Part shown: piece after piece, positions 19,402 through 27,930 of the stretch
Layout: each line of letters begins with the position of its first letter
How positions within the stretch are numbered: the first letter of the stretch is position 1
Assembly (NCBI RefSeq): GCF_900009135.1
Contig: NZ_LT797701.1
Coordinates: 600,170 to 664,169, forward strand
DNA from: Planktothrix sp. PCC 11201
GTDB lineage: Bacteria > Cyanobacteriota > Cyanobacteriia > Cyanobacteriales > Microcoleaceae
DNA length: 64,000 nt
Direction of reading: 5' to 3'
Notes under the pieces: model-generated
Databases searched by the model: none
What the model was told of the DNA's origin: nothing
What the model saw: the letters and a program-made list of their open reading frames with translations, nothing else
Position numbers and translations under genes: made by a program

Positions 19402-19713
19402 ATGCTACATCGCAAGATTTATCAACTTTGTTGTGACGGTCGGGAAATCTCCATTTTCTTACGAGATCAGCAACGTTGGATTGAGAAAGCTCGAATTACA
19501 GACATTGAGGGAGATCTAGTCACGCTACGTTATGAAACAGATGAGGAGGATGAGGTCTGTTCTTGGGAAGAAATGATCCGCATAGATAGTATTGGATCAG
19601 TGAGTCAGAAATTAGCCTCTGTTCCCAAGTGCTATTTTGATCTGCCCATTTCTGAAGACTGCCCCGAAGCGGAACAAATTCGTAATCCGACTTCCGAATC
19701 TAGTCCTGAATAG
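19402..19713 (+). CDS. small conserved cyanobacterial protein (possibly DUF6679)
   Basis: The 103-residue protein begins MLHRKIYQLCCDGREISIFL and contains a compact beta-rich core with WIEKARITDIEGDLVTLRYE, EEDEVCSWEEMIR and DSIGSVSQKLASVPK. I recall this as a small family conserved across cyanobacteria, possibly DUF6679, but I am not certain of the number. The core resembles an SH3- or Sm-like barrel. The C-terminal tail is acidic and variable. AGGAA precedes the ATG at a suitable distance. The function is unknown. Confidence 0.7.
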   Translation: MLHRKIYQLCCDGREISIFLRDQQRWIEKARITDIEGDLVTLRYETDEEDEVCSWEEMIRIDSIGSVSQKLASVPKCYFDLPISEDCPEAEQIRNPTSESSPE

Positions 19714-19889
19714 GTTGGACAATTTTTGTTCAATCCAATTTCCCAAAAATGGGGGAATAAAGCTCCGTCCTTATCTCGACAGGCTTAGTGGCTTGATGGG
19801 GCGGATTTTTGTCTTAGCTTGGGATGCGGCGGTTGCAGCTAATAACTGATATGATGGGGATTGGAAAGTTTAACAAACACGCAGAAATC

Positions 19890-20357
19890 ATGCCCAAGAC
19901 TGTTGCTGAGGTGATGACCCTGAATCCCATCCTGGTTAAGCCAGAGATGCCACTCAGAGAAGCGCTGCAACTGATGGTGGAAAGACATATTGGTTGTTTA
20001 CCTGTGGTAAATGAATCCGGTCATTTGGTGGGTTTTATCTCGGGAACGGATTTGATGTGGCAAGAAAGTGGTGTGACTCCACCTACTTATATTACGTTCC
20101 TTGATAGTATTATCTACCTGGAAAACTTTTCCCGGTATGAACAGGAATTGCATAAGGCATTAGGCCAAACCGTCGGGGAAGTGATGACTCCTGCCCCGAT
20201 TATTACGATTACCCCCCATAAATCTTTATCCGATGCCGCCCGGTTATTGAATGAAAAGCGCATTCATCGTTTACCTGTGGTGGATGATTCCGGTCAAGTG
20301 ATTGGGATTCTTACCTGTGGCGATATTATGCGGGTGATGGCAACGGCACAGAGTTAA
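19890..20357 (+). CDS. CBS-domain pair protein
   Basis: The protein is a single Bateman module of two CBS domains. CBS1 is about residues 8-65 (TVAEVMTLNPILV; HIGCLPVVNESGHLVGFISGTDL) and CBS2 about residues 95-150 (TVGEVMTPAPIITI; KRIHRLPVVDDSGQVIGILTCGDIM). Such modules bind adenine nucleotides and regulate partner proteins; in cyanobacteria and plants, single-pair CBS proteins modulate thioredoxins. The frame is open to 19824, but the ATG at 19890 starts the usual PKTVAEVM N-terminus and gives 155 residues. No close operon partner. Confidence 0.85.
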   Translation: MPKTVAEVMTLNPILVKPEMPLREALQLMVERHIGCLPVVNESGHLVGFISGTDLMWQESGVTPPTYITFLDSIIYLENFSRYEQELHKALGQTVGEVMTPAPIITITPHKSLSDAARLLNEKRIHRLPVVDDSGQVIGILTCGDIMRVMATAQS

Positions 20358-20538
20358 AATTTAATCGGATTTCGTTAATAAAAACAGGGCTGGTCGGGAC
20401 AGGAGGTTTCGACTCCGGCTTGATATTGGTTTTTGCCAAGTTTTCAAGAAAATATTGATCTATTCATATCAAAAAATATGATATTATCCTGATCATTTCA
20501 AAACTATTTAGAGTCTTCATTTCAAAACCTTAATTTTT

Positions 20539-21195
20539 ATGACAATTACCCCTGAATCTGTTCAGCAGTTGTTAAGTTCTGACGATTTTGGCGATCGCTT
20601 ACGCGGTGTCAATCAACTCCGAGAACTGCCTCCGGTGATCGCTTTTGAGTTAATTCAAGTCCCGATTAAAGATAGTAATAGTCGGGTACGATATGCTGCG
20701 GTGAGTCAGATGGCAACTTTGGGAGAGCAGAATTTAGAAACCTCCTATCAAATCCTACACCATCACCTATTAAATGATCCTGAAATTGATGTGCAAGCAG
20801 CGGCGGCGGATGCGTTAGGGGCTTTAAAACTTAAGGATGCCTTTGATGATTTACAAAACCTCTATAATACTACGCCAGAATGGTTAGTTAAACTGAGTAT
20901 TGTGGCGGCGGTGGGAGTCATAGAAGAACCTCGGGCTTTTGACTTATTAGAAATAGCCCTTCAAGATGATAATACTTTAATTCAAACCGTTGCTATTAGT
21001 GCATTAGGAGAATTAGGTGACCGACGGGCAGTTCCTTTATTAGTTCCCTATATCACCAATTCAGACTGGCAAATTCGTTATCGGGTCGCTCAAGCGTTGA
21101 GTCGTTTAGGGGGGAGGGAAGTTGAAACTCTGTTAAAACAATTAGCAGAGGATGAAGTCGAGATTGTTGCTAAAGAAGCTCGGGCTCAGTTATAA
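20539..21195 (+). CDS. nblB: phycobilisome degradation protein NblB-type HEAT-repeat protein
   Basis: A 218-residue protein made almost entirely of HEAT-like repeats (VRYAAVSQMATLG; VQAAAADALGALK; IQTVAISALGELGDRRAV; IRYRVAQALSRLGG). The N-terminal SDDFGDRLRGVNQLREL segment is what I associate with NblB, which is related to phycobilin lyases and takes part in phycobilisome breakdown during nutrient starvation. HEAT proteins are easily confused, so a general HEAT or lyase-like protein remains possible, but length and N-terminus fit NblB. The gene stands alone. Its upstream gap of about 180 bases is AT-rich and featureless to me. Confidence 0.75.
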   Translation: MTITPESVQQLLSSDDFGDRLRGVNQLRELPPVIAFELIQVPIKDSNSRVRYAAVSQMATLGEQNLETSYQILHHHLLNDPEIDVQAAAADALGALKLKDAFDDLQNLYNTTPEWLVKLSIVAAVGVIEEPRAFDLLEIALQDDNTLIQTVAISALGELGDRRAVPLLVPYITNSDWQIRYRVAQALSRLGGREVETLLKQLAEDEVEIVAKEARAQL

Positions 21196-21269
21196 CTTTA
21201 GGGGATAAAATACCCCCACAAATCTAGTGAAATAAGAATAAACACAAAGAAATTAAGAGGCTAATAAAT

Positions 21270-21345
21270 GGAGGAGGGAAGGCATCAAGGGATTATTTCC
21301 TCCTTCACAAACTTTCCGGGTTAAACCTAGAAGTGAGGGGGAAGT
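21270..21345. repeat. degenerate copy of an intergenic palindromic repeat
   Basis: GGAGGA at 21270-21275 pairs with TCCTCC at 21298-21303. The segment AACCTAGAAGTGAGGG at 21324-21339 resembles the right end of the element at 3753-3874 (AACCTAGAAACGAGGG). It looks like an eroded member of the same repeat family. Confidence 0.5.
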
Positions 21346-21432
21346 ATTTGTTTTTAGCTTTTCCCTTCTACTATGGAATATAGGGTAATAGATATAAGTT
21401 CTAAAGAGGGATATAAGGAATTAACAATACCC

Positions 21433-22503
21433 ATGAATTCAATAATATTTGATGTCGCGGTCATTGGTGCGGGAGTTTCGGGTTTAACCTGCGCTCAACA
21501 ATTACAAAAAGCCGGATATAACGTTATAGTTTTAGATAAATCAAGGGGGGTGGGAGGACGGATGGCGACTCGACGAGTATCAGGAACTCGTGCAGATCAT
21601 GGGGTGCGTTATTTGGAACCGAAAGGAGAACTATTACAAGAGTTAATTCAACAATTAATCACCTGTGAACCCTTAGAAAATAAGTTACAAGTTTGGACAA
21701 ATACTCTCTATGAGTTTAAACAAAATCAACTCCAACCTCAAGCTATTTCTCAACCATATTATATCATGCCTTCTGGTATGAGTACCGTTGGCAAAATTAT
21801 GGCTGATGGCTTAAATATTCAGTTGAATAGTCGAGTTGAATCTGTGACAATTACAACGGAAAATAATTGGCAATGTCATATAGAATTAACGGATAAAAAC
21901 AATCCAGAATTACCTGAAATAGTAACGGCAAAATCTCTGGTTATTGCCATTCCTGCCCCCCAAGCATTGATGTTATTAGAATCCTCTAATATTGAGTTTA
22001 AATCTATTTTTTTAAATCTGATAAAATCCGTTGATTATGAGCCTTGTATTACGGTAATAGCAGGTTATTCTAAAGAACATAATCCAGATATTCCAGATTG
22101 GAAAGCAGTGACTTTATCCGATGATCCTATATTAGCTTGGGTGGGAATAGATAGCAGTAAACGCTTGCATCCTACCCAGCCTGTTTTTGTTATTCAAAGC
22201 AATAGTAATTTTGCTCAACAATATTTAGAAGCAAGTGATTTAAACGCCGTCGGACAAAAATTAATTGATCAAGCTGCAAATACCTTGTTACCATGGTTAG
22301 ATACTCCTGAATGGATGCAAATTCATCGCTGGCGTTATGCTTTTTGTCGAACACCTTTAAGCATTTCTTGCTTAACCAATACAACTCCATTACCCTTAGT
22401 TTGTGCGGGGGACTGGTGTGGCGGAAATCAAATTGAAGGGTCGTTAAAATCGGGAATAGATGCCGCAAATTGGTTACAAAATCAACCCCATTTAAAACGG
22501 TAA
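21433..22503 (+). CDS. FAD-dependent oxidoreductase (renalase/amine-oxidase-like)
   Basis: The N-terminus carries a dinucleotide-binding fold, VAVIGAGVSGLTCAQQL, followed by the acidic end of strand 2 (VIVLDKSRGVGGRMATRR), the pattern of the renalase and monoamine-oxidase-like flavoproteins. The C-terminus has LVCAGDWCGGNQIEGSLKSG, which closes the FAD site. Length 356 with the ATG at 21433 fits the family; the open frame runs 20 codons further up to 21373 but has no better ribosome-binding site. Substrate unknown. In cyanobacteria such proteins are annotated only as NAD(P)/FAD-dependent oxidoreductases. Confidence 0.82.
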   Translation: MNSIIFDVAVIGAGVSGLTCAQQLQKAGYNVIVLDKSRGVGGRMATRRVSGTRADHGVRYLEPKGELLQELIQQLITCEPLENKLQVWTNTLYEFKQNQLQPQAISQPYYIMPSGMSTVGKIMADGLNIQLNSRVESVTITTENNWQCHIELTDKNNPELPEIVTAKSLVIAIPAPQALMLLESSNIEFKSIFLNLIKSVDYEPCITVIAGYSKEHNPDIPDWKAVTLSDDPILAWVGIDSSKRLHPTQPVFVIQSNSNFAQQYLEASDLNAVGQKLIDQAANTLLPWLDTPEWMQIHRWRYAFCRTPLSISCLTNTTPLPLVCAGDWCGGNQIEGSLKSGIDAANWLQNQPHLKR

Positions 22504-22569
22504 AGACATAGACAGATGGAGCAACTGCCATAACTCAAGTCCCTACCATTACCCATTACCTCTTACCCA

Positions 22570-22597
22570 TTCGTAATTCGTAATTCGTAATTCGTAA
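22570..22597. repeat. 7-bp tandem repeat (TTCGTAA x4)
   Basis: Four exact copies of TTCGTAA lie between the converging oxidoreductase and CDF genes, flanked by CCCATTACC repeats. Such short tandem repeats are typical of filamentous cyanobacterial genomes and vary between strains. Confidence 0.85.
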
Positions 22598-22610
22598 TTA
22601 CCCATTACCC

Positions 22611-23531
22611 TCAAACAAGATTGTCAGGCTCCAGGGGACAGGGATACTGCTCATCCCCGGTTTCCACTTGTAGGGTAGGATGGTCGATATCAAAGTGATG
22701 ATGCAATTCCTCACTGATATGGGCTAAAAAGCCATCTCCTGGACAGCCTTCGGGCATCACCAAATGGGCAGTCAGGGCTGTTTCTGTGGTACTCATGCCC
22801 CAAATATGAAGATCATGGACTTGTGCTACCCCAGGTAACTCTTGCAGAAAAGTCCGTACTGCCAGGGGTTCGATGTGCTTGGGAACCCGATCTAAAATTA
22901 ATCCTAGGGCATCCCGTAGTAGATTCCAAGTCCCTGCCACAATCACGACCACAATCACTAAACTGATGGCGGGATCGAACCATAGCCACCCCGTGAGTAA
23001 AATAGCTATGCCCGCGAACACCACCCCCACGGAAACCAGCGCATCAGCCGCCATGTGCAGAAACGCACCCCGAATATTAATGTCTTTCTTACCCCCGGAG
23101 AAAAACAAGAGGGCGGTCAGGGTATTGATCACGACCCCCACCCCAGCGACCCAAATTAGGGTCATACCCGGCACGGGAGTGGGTTCTTGGAGTCGGCGCA
23201 GGGCTTCCCAGGTAATGCCTCCCATCGCCAGCAGCAGCAGAATTCCATTGAGTAGGGCGGCTAAAATTGATGATCGCCGCCAACCATAGGTATAGGTTTG
23301 ATTGGGCGGACGCTGGGCCAGGTAACTAGCACCCCAGGCCAGTAACAGCCCCAAAACATCACTCAGGTTGTGTCCGGCATCGGCTAGTAGTGCCAGGGAT
23401 TGGGTAATTAATCCAAAGGCAACCTCTATCAACACAAAGCCAATATTTAAACCAATACCGATTTGAAACGCCCGGGTATAGGTTTTTGGAGCATGACTGT
23501 GGGAATGATCATGGGAGTGATGATGAACCAC
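22611..23531 (-). CDS. cation diffusion facilitator (Zn/Co/Cd exporter)
   Basis: A 306-residue CDF protein that exchanges divalent metal ions for protons across the plasma membrane. The N-terminus is His-rich (HHHSHDHSHSHAP), then six membrane segments follow. The metal-site motifs HNLSD in the second helix (ALLADAGHNLSD) and HMAAD in the fifth (LHMAADALVSVG) match the ZnT/CzcD subgroup. The C-terminal cytoplasmic domain is about 85 residues with HDLHIWGMSTTETALTAH. The start is GTG at 23531 with AGGA about 8 bases before it. No metal-responsive regulator is adjacent. Confidence 0.92.
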   Translation of the reverse strand: MVHHHSHDHSHSHAPKTYTRAFQIGIGLNIGFVLIEVAFGLITQSLALLADAGHNLSDVLGLLLAWGASYLAQRPPNQTYTYGWRRSSILAALLNGILLLLAMGGITWEALRRLQEPTPVPGMTLIWVAGVGVVINTLTALLFFSGGKKDINIRGAFLHMAADALVSVGVVFAGIAILLTGWLWFDPAISLVIVVVIVAGTWNLLRDALGLILDRVPKHIEPLAVRTFLQELPGVAQVHDLHIWGMSTTETALTAHLVMPEGCPGDGFLAHISEELHHHFDIDHPTLQVETGDEQYPCPLEPDNLV

Positions 23532-23549
23532 AACAGATATCCTAAATGA

Positions 23550-24755
23550 CTATTTATTCATAATATTAACACGGGGAAGTCGATGTTTAAATCCACAAAG
23601 AATTTCCCATGAAATTGTACCAATGGTGTTCGCCCAATCATCGGCAGAAATCGCATATTCTCCATCTTGACCTAATAGGGTGACAACTTCCCCGACTTGT
23701 AAATTGGGAATTTCACTCACATCTAACATAATTTGATCCATGGTAATTGTGCCGATTTGATTAACCCATTGACCCCGAATTAAAACTTTAATTTTATTAG
23801 AAAGATTGCGAGGAATTCCGTCGGCATAACCAATTCCAATCACGGCAATTTTGGTTTGTTTTTTGGCAATAAATTGATAGCCATAACTGACTCCTGTTCC
23901 GGCTTCGATGGTTTTAACTTGTGTGACCCGGGCTTTAATTTGCATCGCGGGTTTTAAAGTAACTACAGATGCTAAATGAGTTGCAGGATAAAGACCATAA
24001 AGACTTAATCCAATTCGCACCATATCATAATGCAAATTCTGATCGGCTAAGGTCGCCGCCGAGTTGGCAATATGTAATAAAGGGAATTTCAGATCGGAAT
24101 CCGATTGCCAATGATCTCGTATTTCATTAATTACATTTTCATAACGATAATGTTGTTGGCGCATCACCGTGGGATCGGGACTATCGGCTGTGGCAAAGTG
24201 GGAATAAATTCCAGCTAATTCTAAATTAGGTAATCGTTGAACTAATTTAAAAAATTCTAACCCTTGTTGCCAAGGAGTTCCTAACCGTGACATTCCGGTA
24301 TCAATCTTAATTTGAACTGCTAAAGATTGCTCTAATTGATTTAAAGTTTCTGAAAATAATAATGCTTGTTGGGGTGTGCATAAAGTGGGTTGAAGTTGCC
24401 AATGGGCGATCGCTTGCACTTCTTCGGCCGTATGGATCGCCCCCAAGAGTAATATCGGTTGCTTAATACCCGCTTCCCGCAATTCTATCCCTTCTGGGAG
24501 GGTGGCAACGGCTAACCACTCCGCCCCCGCCTGACCAACGGTTTTCGCCACGGAAACCGCCCCATGTCCGTAGGCGTCGGCTTTGACCACCGCCATCAAT
24601 TTTGTTTGGGGGGATAATAACCGTTTAAGCTGACGGATATTTTCGGCGATCGCCTCTAAATCCACTTCCACCCACGCCCGTTGACGAATCCCAACTTCTA
24701 TCTCCGAATTGAGCAAAGTCGTGTTTCCAATAGAAATAGATTTTCCACTCACCAT
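23550..24755 (-). CDS. alr: alanine racemase
   Basis: Alr makes D-alanine for peptidoglycan using pyridoxal phosphate. The N-terminal barrel carries the cofactor lysine in AVVKADAYGHGA. The C-terminal beta domain supplies the second catalytic Tyr region (GTGVSYGYQF) and GIGYADGIPRNLSN; MRIGLSLYGLYP-type sequence (VRIGLSLYGLYP) is also present. At 401 residues it is slightly longer than average because of an N-terminal extension of about 25 residues. It lies upstream of the CDF gene on the same strand with an 18-base gap, so the two are probably co-transcribed despite unrelated roles. Confidence 0.95.
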   Translation of the reverse strand: MVSGKSISIGNTTLLNSEIEVGIRQRAWVEVDLEAIAENIRQLKRLLSPQTKLMAVVKADAYGHGAVSVAKTVGQAGAEWLAVATLPEGIELREAGIKQPILLLGAIHTAEEVQAIAHWQLQPTLCTPQQALLFSETLNQLEQSLAVQIKIDTGMSRLGTPWQQGLEFFKLVQRLPNLELAGIYSHFATADSPDPTVMRQQHYRYENVINEIRDHWQSDSDLKFPLLHIANSAATLADQNLHYDMVRIGLSLYGLYPATHLASVVTLKPAMQIKARVTQVKTIEAGTGVSYGYQFIAKKQTKIAVIGIGYADGIPRNLSNKIKVLIRGQWVNQIGTITMDQIMLDVSEIPNLQVGEVVTLLGQDGEYAISADDWANTIGTISWEILCGFKHRLPRVNIMNK

Positions 24756-24828
24756 ATTTTTGCCGTTTAACCCCTGAAGGCGTTAAGCTGTGTTAATATC
24801 GGTCAAATCTTATCGCAAAATCCAGCCA

Positions 24829-25326
24829 ATGGGTAGTGTTTTGGTATTGAACGCCTCCTATGAGCCACTCAATATTACGACTTGGCGACGGGCGGTTGTC
24901 TTATTACTCAAAGAAAAAGCCGAGCAGGTTGAGCATAATGGAAAATTCCTTCTCCCCGATTTTCCACTGCCCACCGTGATTAGACTGCGCCACTATGTTC
25001 GGGTTCCCTATAAAGACATTCCCCTCACCCGAAGGAATATATTGCACCGAGATAGCCACTCTTGTCAATACTGTGGTCACGGCGGCGAGGATTTAACCCT
25101 AGATCACATTATTCCCCGATCTCGTGGGGGCGGGGATACCTGGGAAAACTTGGTTTCCGCCTGTGTTTGCTGTAATGTCAGAAAGGGCAGTCGCACCCCC
25201 AAAGAGGCGGGAATGACTTTGCGTACCCCACCGCGTAAACCCCATAGCAGCCTCTATTTTGAGGTGACTCGGCACGTTAAAAGCGGTATGAATAAAGAGT
25301 GGCAAAAGTATGTAATTGGTCTTTGA
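24829..25326 (+). CDS. HNH endonuclease-domain protein
   Basis: A 165-residue member of the widespread cyanobacterial HNH family. The N-terminal part (SVLVLNASYEPLNITTWRRA) is typical. The HNH motif is complete, with zinc-binding pairs CQYCG and CVCC and the catalytic segment LTLDHIIPRSRGG. The ATG at 24829 begins the conserved MGSVLVLN; a GTG at 24790 would only add poorly conserved residues. The role is unknown, although conservation suggests a housekeeping DNA function rather than a mobile one. It diverges from alr. Confidence 0.87.
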   Translation: MGSVLVLNASYEPLNITTWRRAVVLLLKEKAEQVEHNGKFLLPDFPLPTVIRLRHYVRVPYKDIPLTRRNILHRDSHSCQYCGHGGEDLTLDHIIPRSRGGGDTWENLVSACVCCNVRKGSRTPKEAGMTLRTPPRKPHSSLYFEVTRHVKSGMNKEWQKYVIGL

Positions 25327-25349
25327 TTTTGTATTCAGTTGAATGGGGA

Positions 25350-25744
25350 GCAGGGCAGGGCTGTTTCATGTTTGAAAATTATAGCCTACTTTTGGGCCAT
25401 AATTCTCAAACATGATAGCTATTTTCTGAATAATTAATATTTCATATAATTGCTATATTAATATTAATTACAGGAGATATCATTTAAGTAGCATAAATAT
25501 TCTTATTCCCTACTGAGTAAGACTTGCATACCCGATTTTTGTCTATTTTTCCTAAATTAATTGCTCTTAAACTATATCTTTTTCCCTGACTTTTTCGGAA
25601 ATCCTTGACTTCTTTTGAATTTTCTATTAAACTTGTTAGCATCTTTATTTTAGAAAAAAATGGCGATCTCTCTCCATTTTATCAGGTGGCGATCGCTCTT
25701 TCTTTACTCTTTTTCACCCGACTTTGAAACAGCCCTGCCCCTGC
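25350..25744. mobile_element. probable MITE-like element with terminal inverted repeats
   Basis: The gap between the HNH gene and ycf46 is 455 bases without a gene. Its ends match: GCAGGGCAGGGCTGTTTCA at 25350-25368 is the reverse complement of 25725-25744 apart from one extra C. Inside, 25366-25386 pairs with 25395-25415 (TCATGTTTGA and TCAAACATGA ends) in a long hairpin. A C-rich run at 25737-25776, like that at window position 1, follows. No transposase is encoded, so it would be non-autonomous; a simple repeat cluster is the alternative. Confidence 0.5.
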
Positions 25745-25781
25745 CCCCCCTGCCCCCCCTGCCTCCCTACTCCCCCTTTCT

Positions 25782-27287
25782 ATGAGTAAATTCAATGAAG
25801 AATTGAAACTGCTATTGCGATCGCGCTACGCTATTATCTATATTCCGACTTTAGAAGAAGAACGAGTCGAAACCCTAATTAAACAAGCCGCAAAAGATCA
25901 GGGCAACCGTGGGGTTTATGTCTGGGATTTTGTGGAAGGATATCAGGAGGGAAATCCCAATGATTTAGGAGCCGGAAAACGCAATCCGTTACAAGCCTTA
26001 GAATTTGTAGAAAAACTACCCGAGGCGATGCCAGCTGTCTTGATTTTAAGAGACTTTCATCGATTTTTAGAAGATATTGCTATTTCGCGAAAATTAAGAA
26101 ATTTGGCGAAAAAATTAAAATCTCAACCTAAGAATTTGGTGATTATTTCTCCCCAAATTTCGATTCCTTCTGATTTGAGTGAAGTGTTAACGGTTTTAGA
26201 ATTTCCCCTACCTAATCTAGCAGAAATTAAAACGGAAGTTGAACGGCTATTAATCACAACAGGAAATCCTTTAGATCCTCGTTTGTTAGATGAAATGGTG
26301 CGTTCGTGTCAAGGACTTTCGATGGAAAGGATTCGCCGAATTTTGGCTAAGGCGATCGCTACCCATGGAGAATTACAGGCTGATGATATTGAATTAATAT
26401 TAGAAGAAAAACGCCAAACCATTCGTCAAACTCAAATTTTAGACTTCTATTCTGCCCAGGAAAATATCTCGGATATTGGGGGATTAGATAATTTAAAAGA
26501 TTGGTTATTACTCCGGGGAGGAGCCTTTTCAGAACGGGCCAGACAATATGGCTTACCCTATCCCAGAGGGTTATTATTAGTAGGAATTCAAGGAACGGGA
26601 AAATCCTTAACGGCAAAAGCGATCGCCCATCATTGGCATTTGCCCCTATTAAGATTAGATGTGGGGCGTTTATTTGCGGGACTGGTTGGAGAATCGGAAT
26701 CTCGCACCCGACAAATGATTCAATTAGCCGAAGCCCTAGCCCCTTGTGTGTTATGGATTGATGAAATTGATAAAGCCTTTTCGGGATTAGATGGTAGAGG
26801 AGATTCAGGAACCAGTAATCGAGTGTTTGGAACATTTATTACTTGGTTAGCTGAAAAAACCTCCCCGGTTTTTGTGGTCGCAACGGCAAATAATATTCAA
26901 TCTTTGCCCCCGGAAATGTTAAGAAAGGGACGATTTGACGAAATTTTCTTTGTGGGATTACCCTATCAAGAAGAACGAAAAGCCATTTTTGAAGTGCATT
27001 TGTCTAAACTACGTCCCCAAAATATTAGAAACTATGATACAGAACGATTAGCCTATGAAACCCCGGATTTTTCTGGGGCAGAAATTGAACAGACCTTAAT
27101 TGAAGCCATGCACATTGGTTTTAGTCAAAACCGAGATTTCACAACCGATGATATTTTAGAAGCAGCGAGTCAAATTGTCCCCTTAGCCAGAACTGCTAAA
27201 GAACAAATTGAGTTTCTGCAAGAGTGGGCGGCGGCGGGGAAAGCCCGTTTAGCTTCTCGACAGAGTAGTTTACATCGTCGCTTATAA
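25782..27287 (+). CDS. ycf46: AAA-family ATPase Ycf46-like
   Basis: A 501-residue ATPase also found in algal plastid genomes as ycf46. The N-terminal 230 residues form the family-specific domain (RSRYAIIYIPTLEEERVE; VWDFVEGYQEG). The AAA core follows: Walker A GIQGTGKSLTAKAIA near residue 268, Walker B CVLWIDEIDKAF, sensor 1 VVATANNI and an arginine-finger region LRKGRFDEIFFVGLP. In cyanobacteria a Ycf46 homologue has been linked to regulation of photosynthesis, especially inorganic carbon use. It starts close to the right end of the repeat element, so its promoter may lie in that element. Confidence 0.88.
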   Translation: MSKFNEELKLLLRSRYAIIYIPTLEEERVETLIKQAAKDQGNRGVYVWDFVEGYQEGNPNDLGAGKRNPLQALEFVEKLPEAMPAVLILRDFHRFLEDIAISRKLRNLAKKLKSQPKNLVIISPQISIPSDLSEVLTVLEFPLPNLAEIKTEVERLLITTGNPLDPRLLDEMVRSCQGLSMERIRRILAKAIATHGELQADDIELILEEKRQTIRQTQILDFYSAQENISDIGGLDNLKDWLLLRGGAFSERARQYGLPYPRGLLLVGIQGTGKSLTAKAIAHHWHLPLLRLDVGRLFAGLVGESESRTRQMIQLAEALAPCVLWIDEIDKAFSGLDGRGDSGTSNRVFGTFITWLAEKTSPVFVVATANNIQSLPPEMLRKGRFDEIFFVGLPYQEERKAIFEVHLSKLRPQNIRNYDTERLAYETPDFSGAEIEQTLIEAMHIGFSQNRDFTTDDILEAASQIVPLARTAKEQIEFLQEWAAAGKARLASRQSSLHRRL

Positions 27288-27407
27288 GACAGGTCTGGGA
27301 GATTGAAAACTCAGCGTCTTCAGATCTGAGAGTGTCAACCGGTTGATGGTATTATAGGTATCTTTGATCGGGGTTTAAAACCTATGTATAGAACGGTTCC
27401 AAAAACT

Positions 27408-27866
27408 ATGAGTCTTTATGGTGTTTTTAAATTTATTGTGGGTTTTTTCCTGGCAATTTTGATTTTAGCGGGTGCAACGGTCGCTACCGCCTTATATTTT
27501 GCAGCCCGTTTATCAGAACTTCCAGAACGTCCGACCTTTCCCAATGATAACCCCCAAACAAAAATAGCAGCAAATCCAGTTACTCCCCAAGCAGCGGTCA
27601 CGCCAACCCCGATCCCAACTCCAGAGGCAGAAAAACTTGAACCCGGTGCTTATCAGGCGATTGTCACCCAGCCGATTGGTTTGATTTTACGCGATACTCC
27701 CAGTACGGAGGCTAACCGAATTGGTGGCATTGCCTATCAAGAAAAAGTGGTTGTCTTGGGAGAAAGTGATGATAAACAATGGCAAAAAGTGCGGGTTATT
27801 ACTGATAGAGATCGCACGGGATGGATTAAAGGTGGAAACACAGAAAAAGTTGAATCTGAAAACTAA
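27408..27866 (+). CDS. membrane-anchored SH3-domain protein
   Basis: The protein has one N-terminal membrane segment (VGFFLAILILAGATVATALYF), a Pro/Thr-rich linker (residues 45-75, including TPTPIPTPEAE) and a C-terminal bacterial SH3 domain: PIGLILRDTPSTEANRIGGI, EKVVVLGESDDKQWQKV and GWIKGG. SH3 domains of this type usually bind cell-wall peptides, so the domain probably faces the periplasm. The ATG at 27408 gives 152 residues and puts the family-typical MSLYGVFKFI first; the ATG at 27384 adds eight residues. Function unknown. Confidence 0.75.
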   Translation: MSLYGVFKFIVGFFLAILILAGATVATALYFAARLSELPERPTFPNDNPQTKIAANPVTPQAAVTPTPIPTPEAEKLEPGAYQAIVTQPIGLILRDTPSTEANRIGGIAYQEKVVVLGESDDKQWQKVRVITDRDRTGWIKGGNTEKVESEN

Positions 27867-27930
27867 TTTTTGAGAAAAAATACCCCATAAACCAGGCGGT
27901 TTTAGGCAGAGAGTTGGAAGTTTTCAAATT

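Noticed and set aside
26359-26835. 158-codon open frame antisense to ycf46
   Set aside because: It lies wholly inside a strong AAA ATPase gene, has no family resemblance and is a shadow of its codon pattern.
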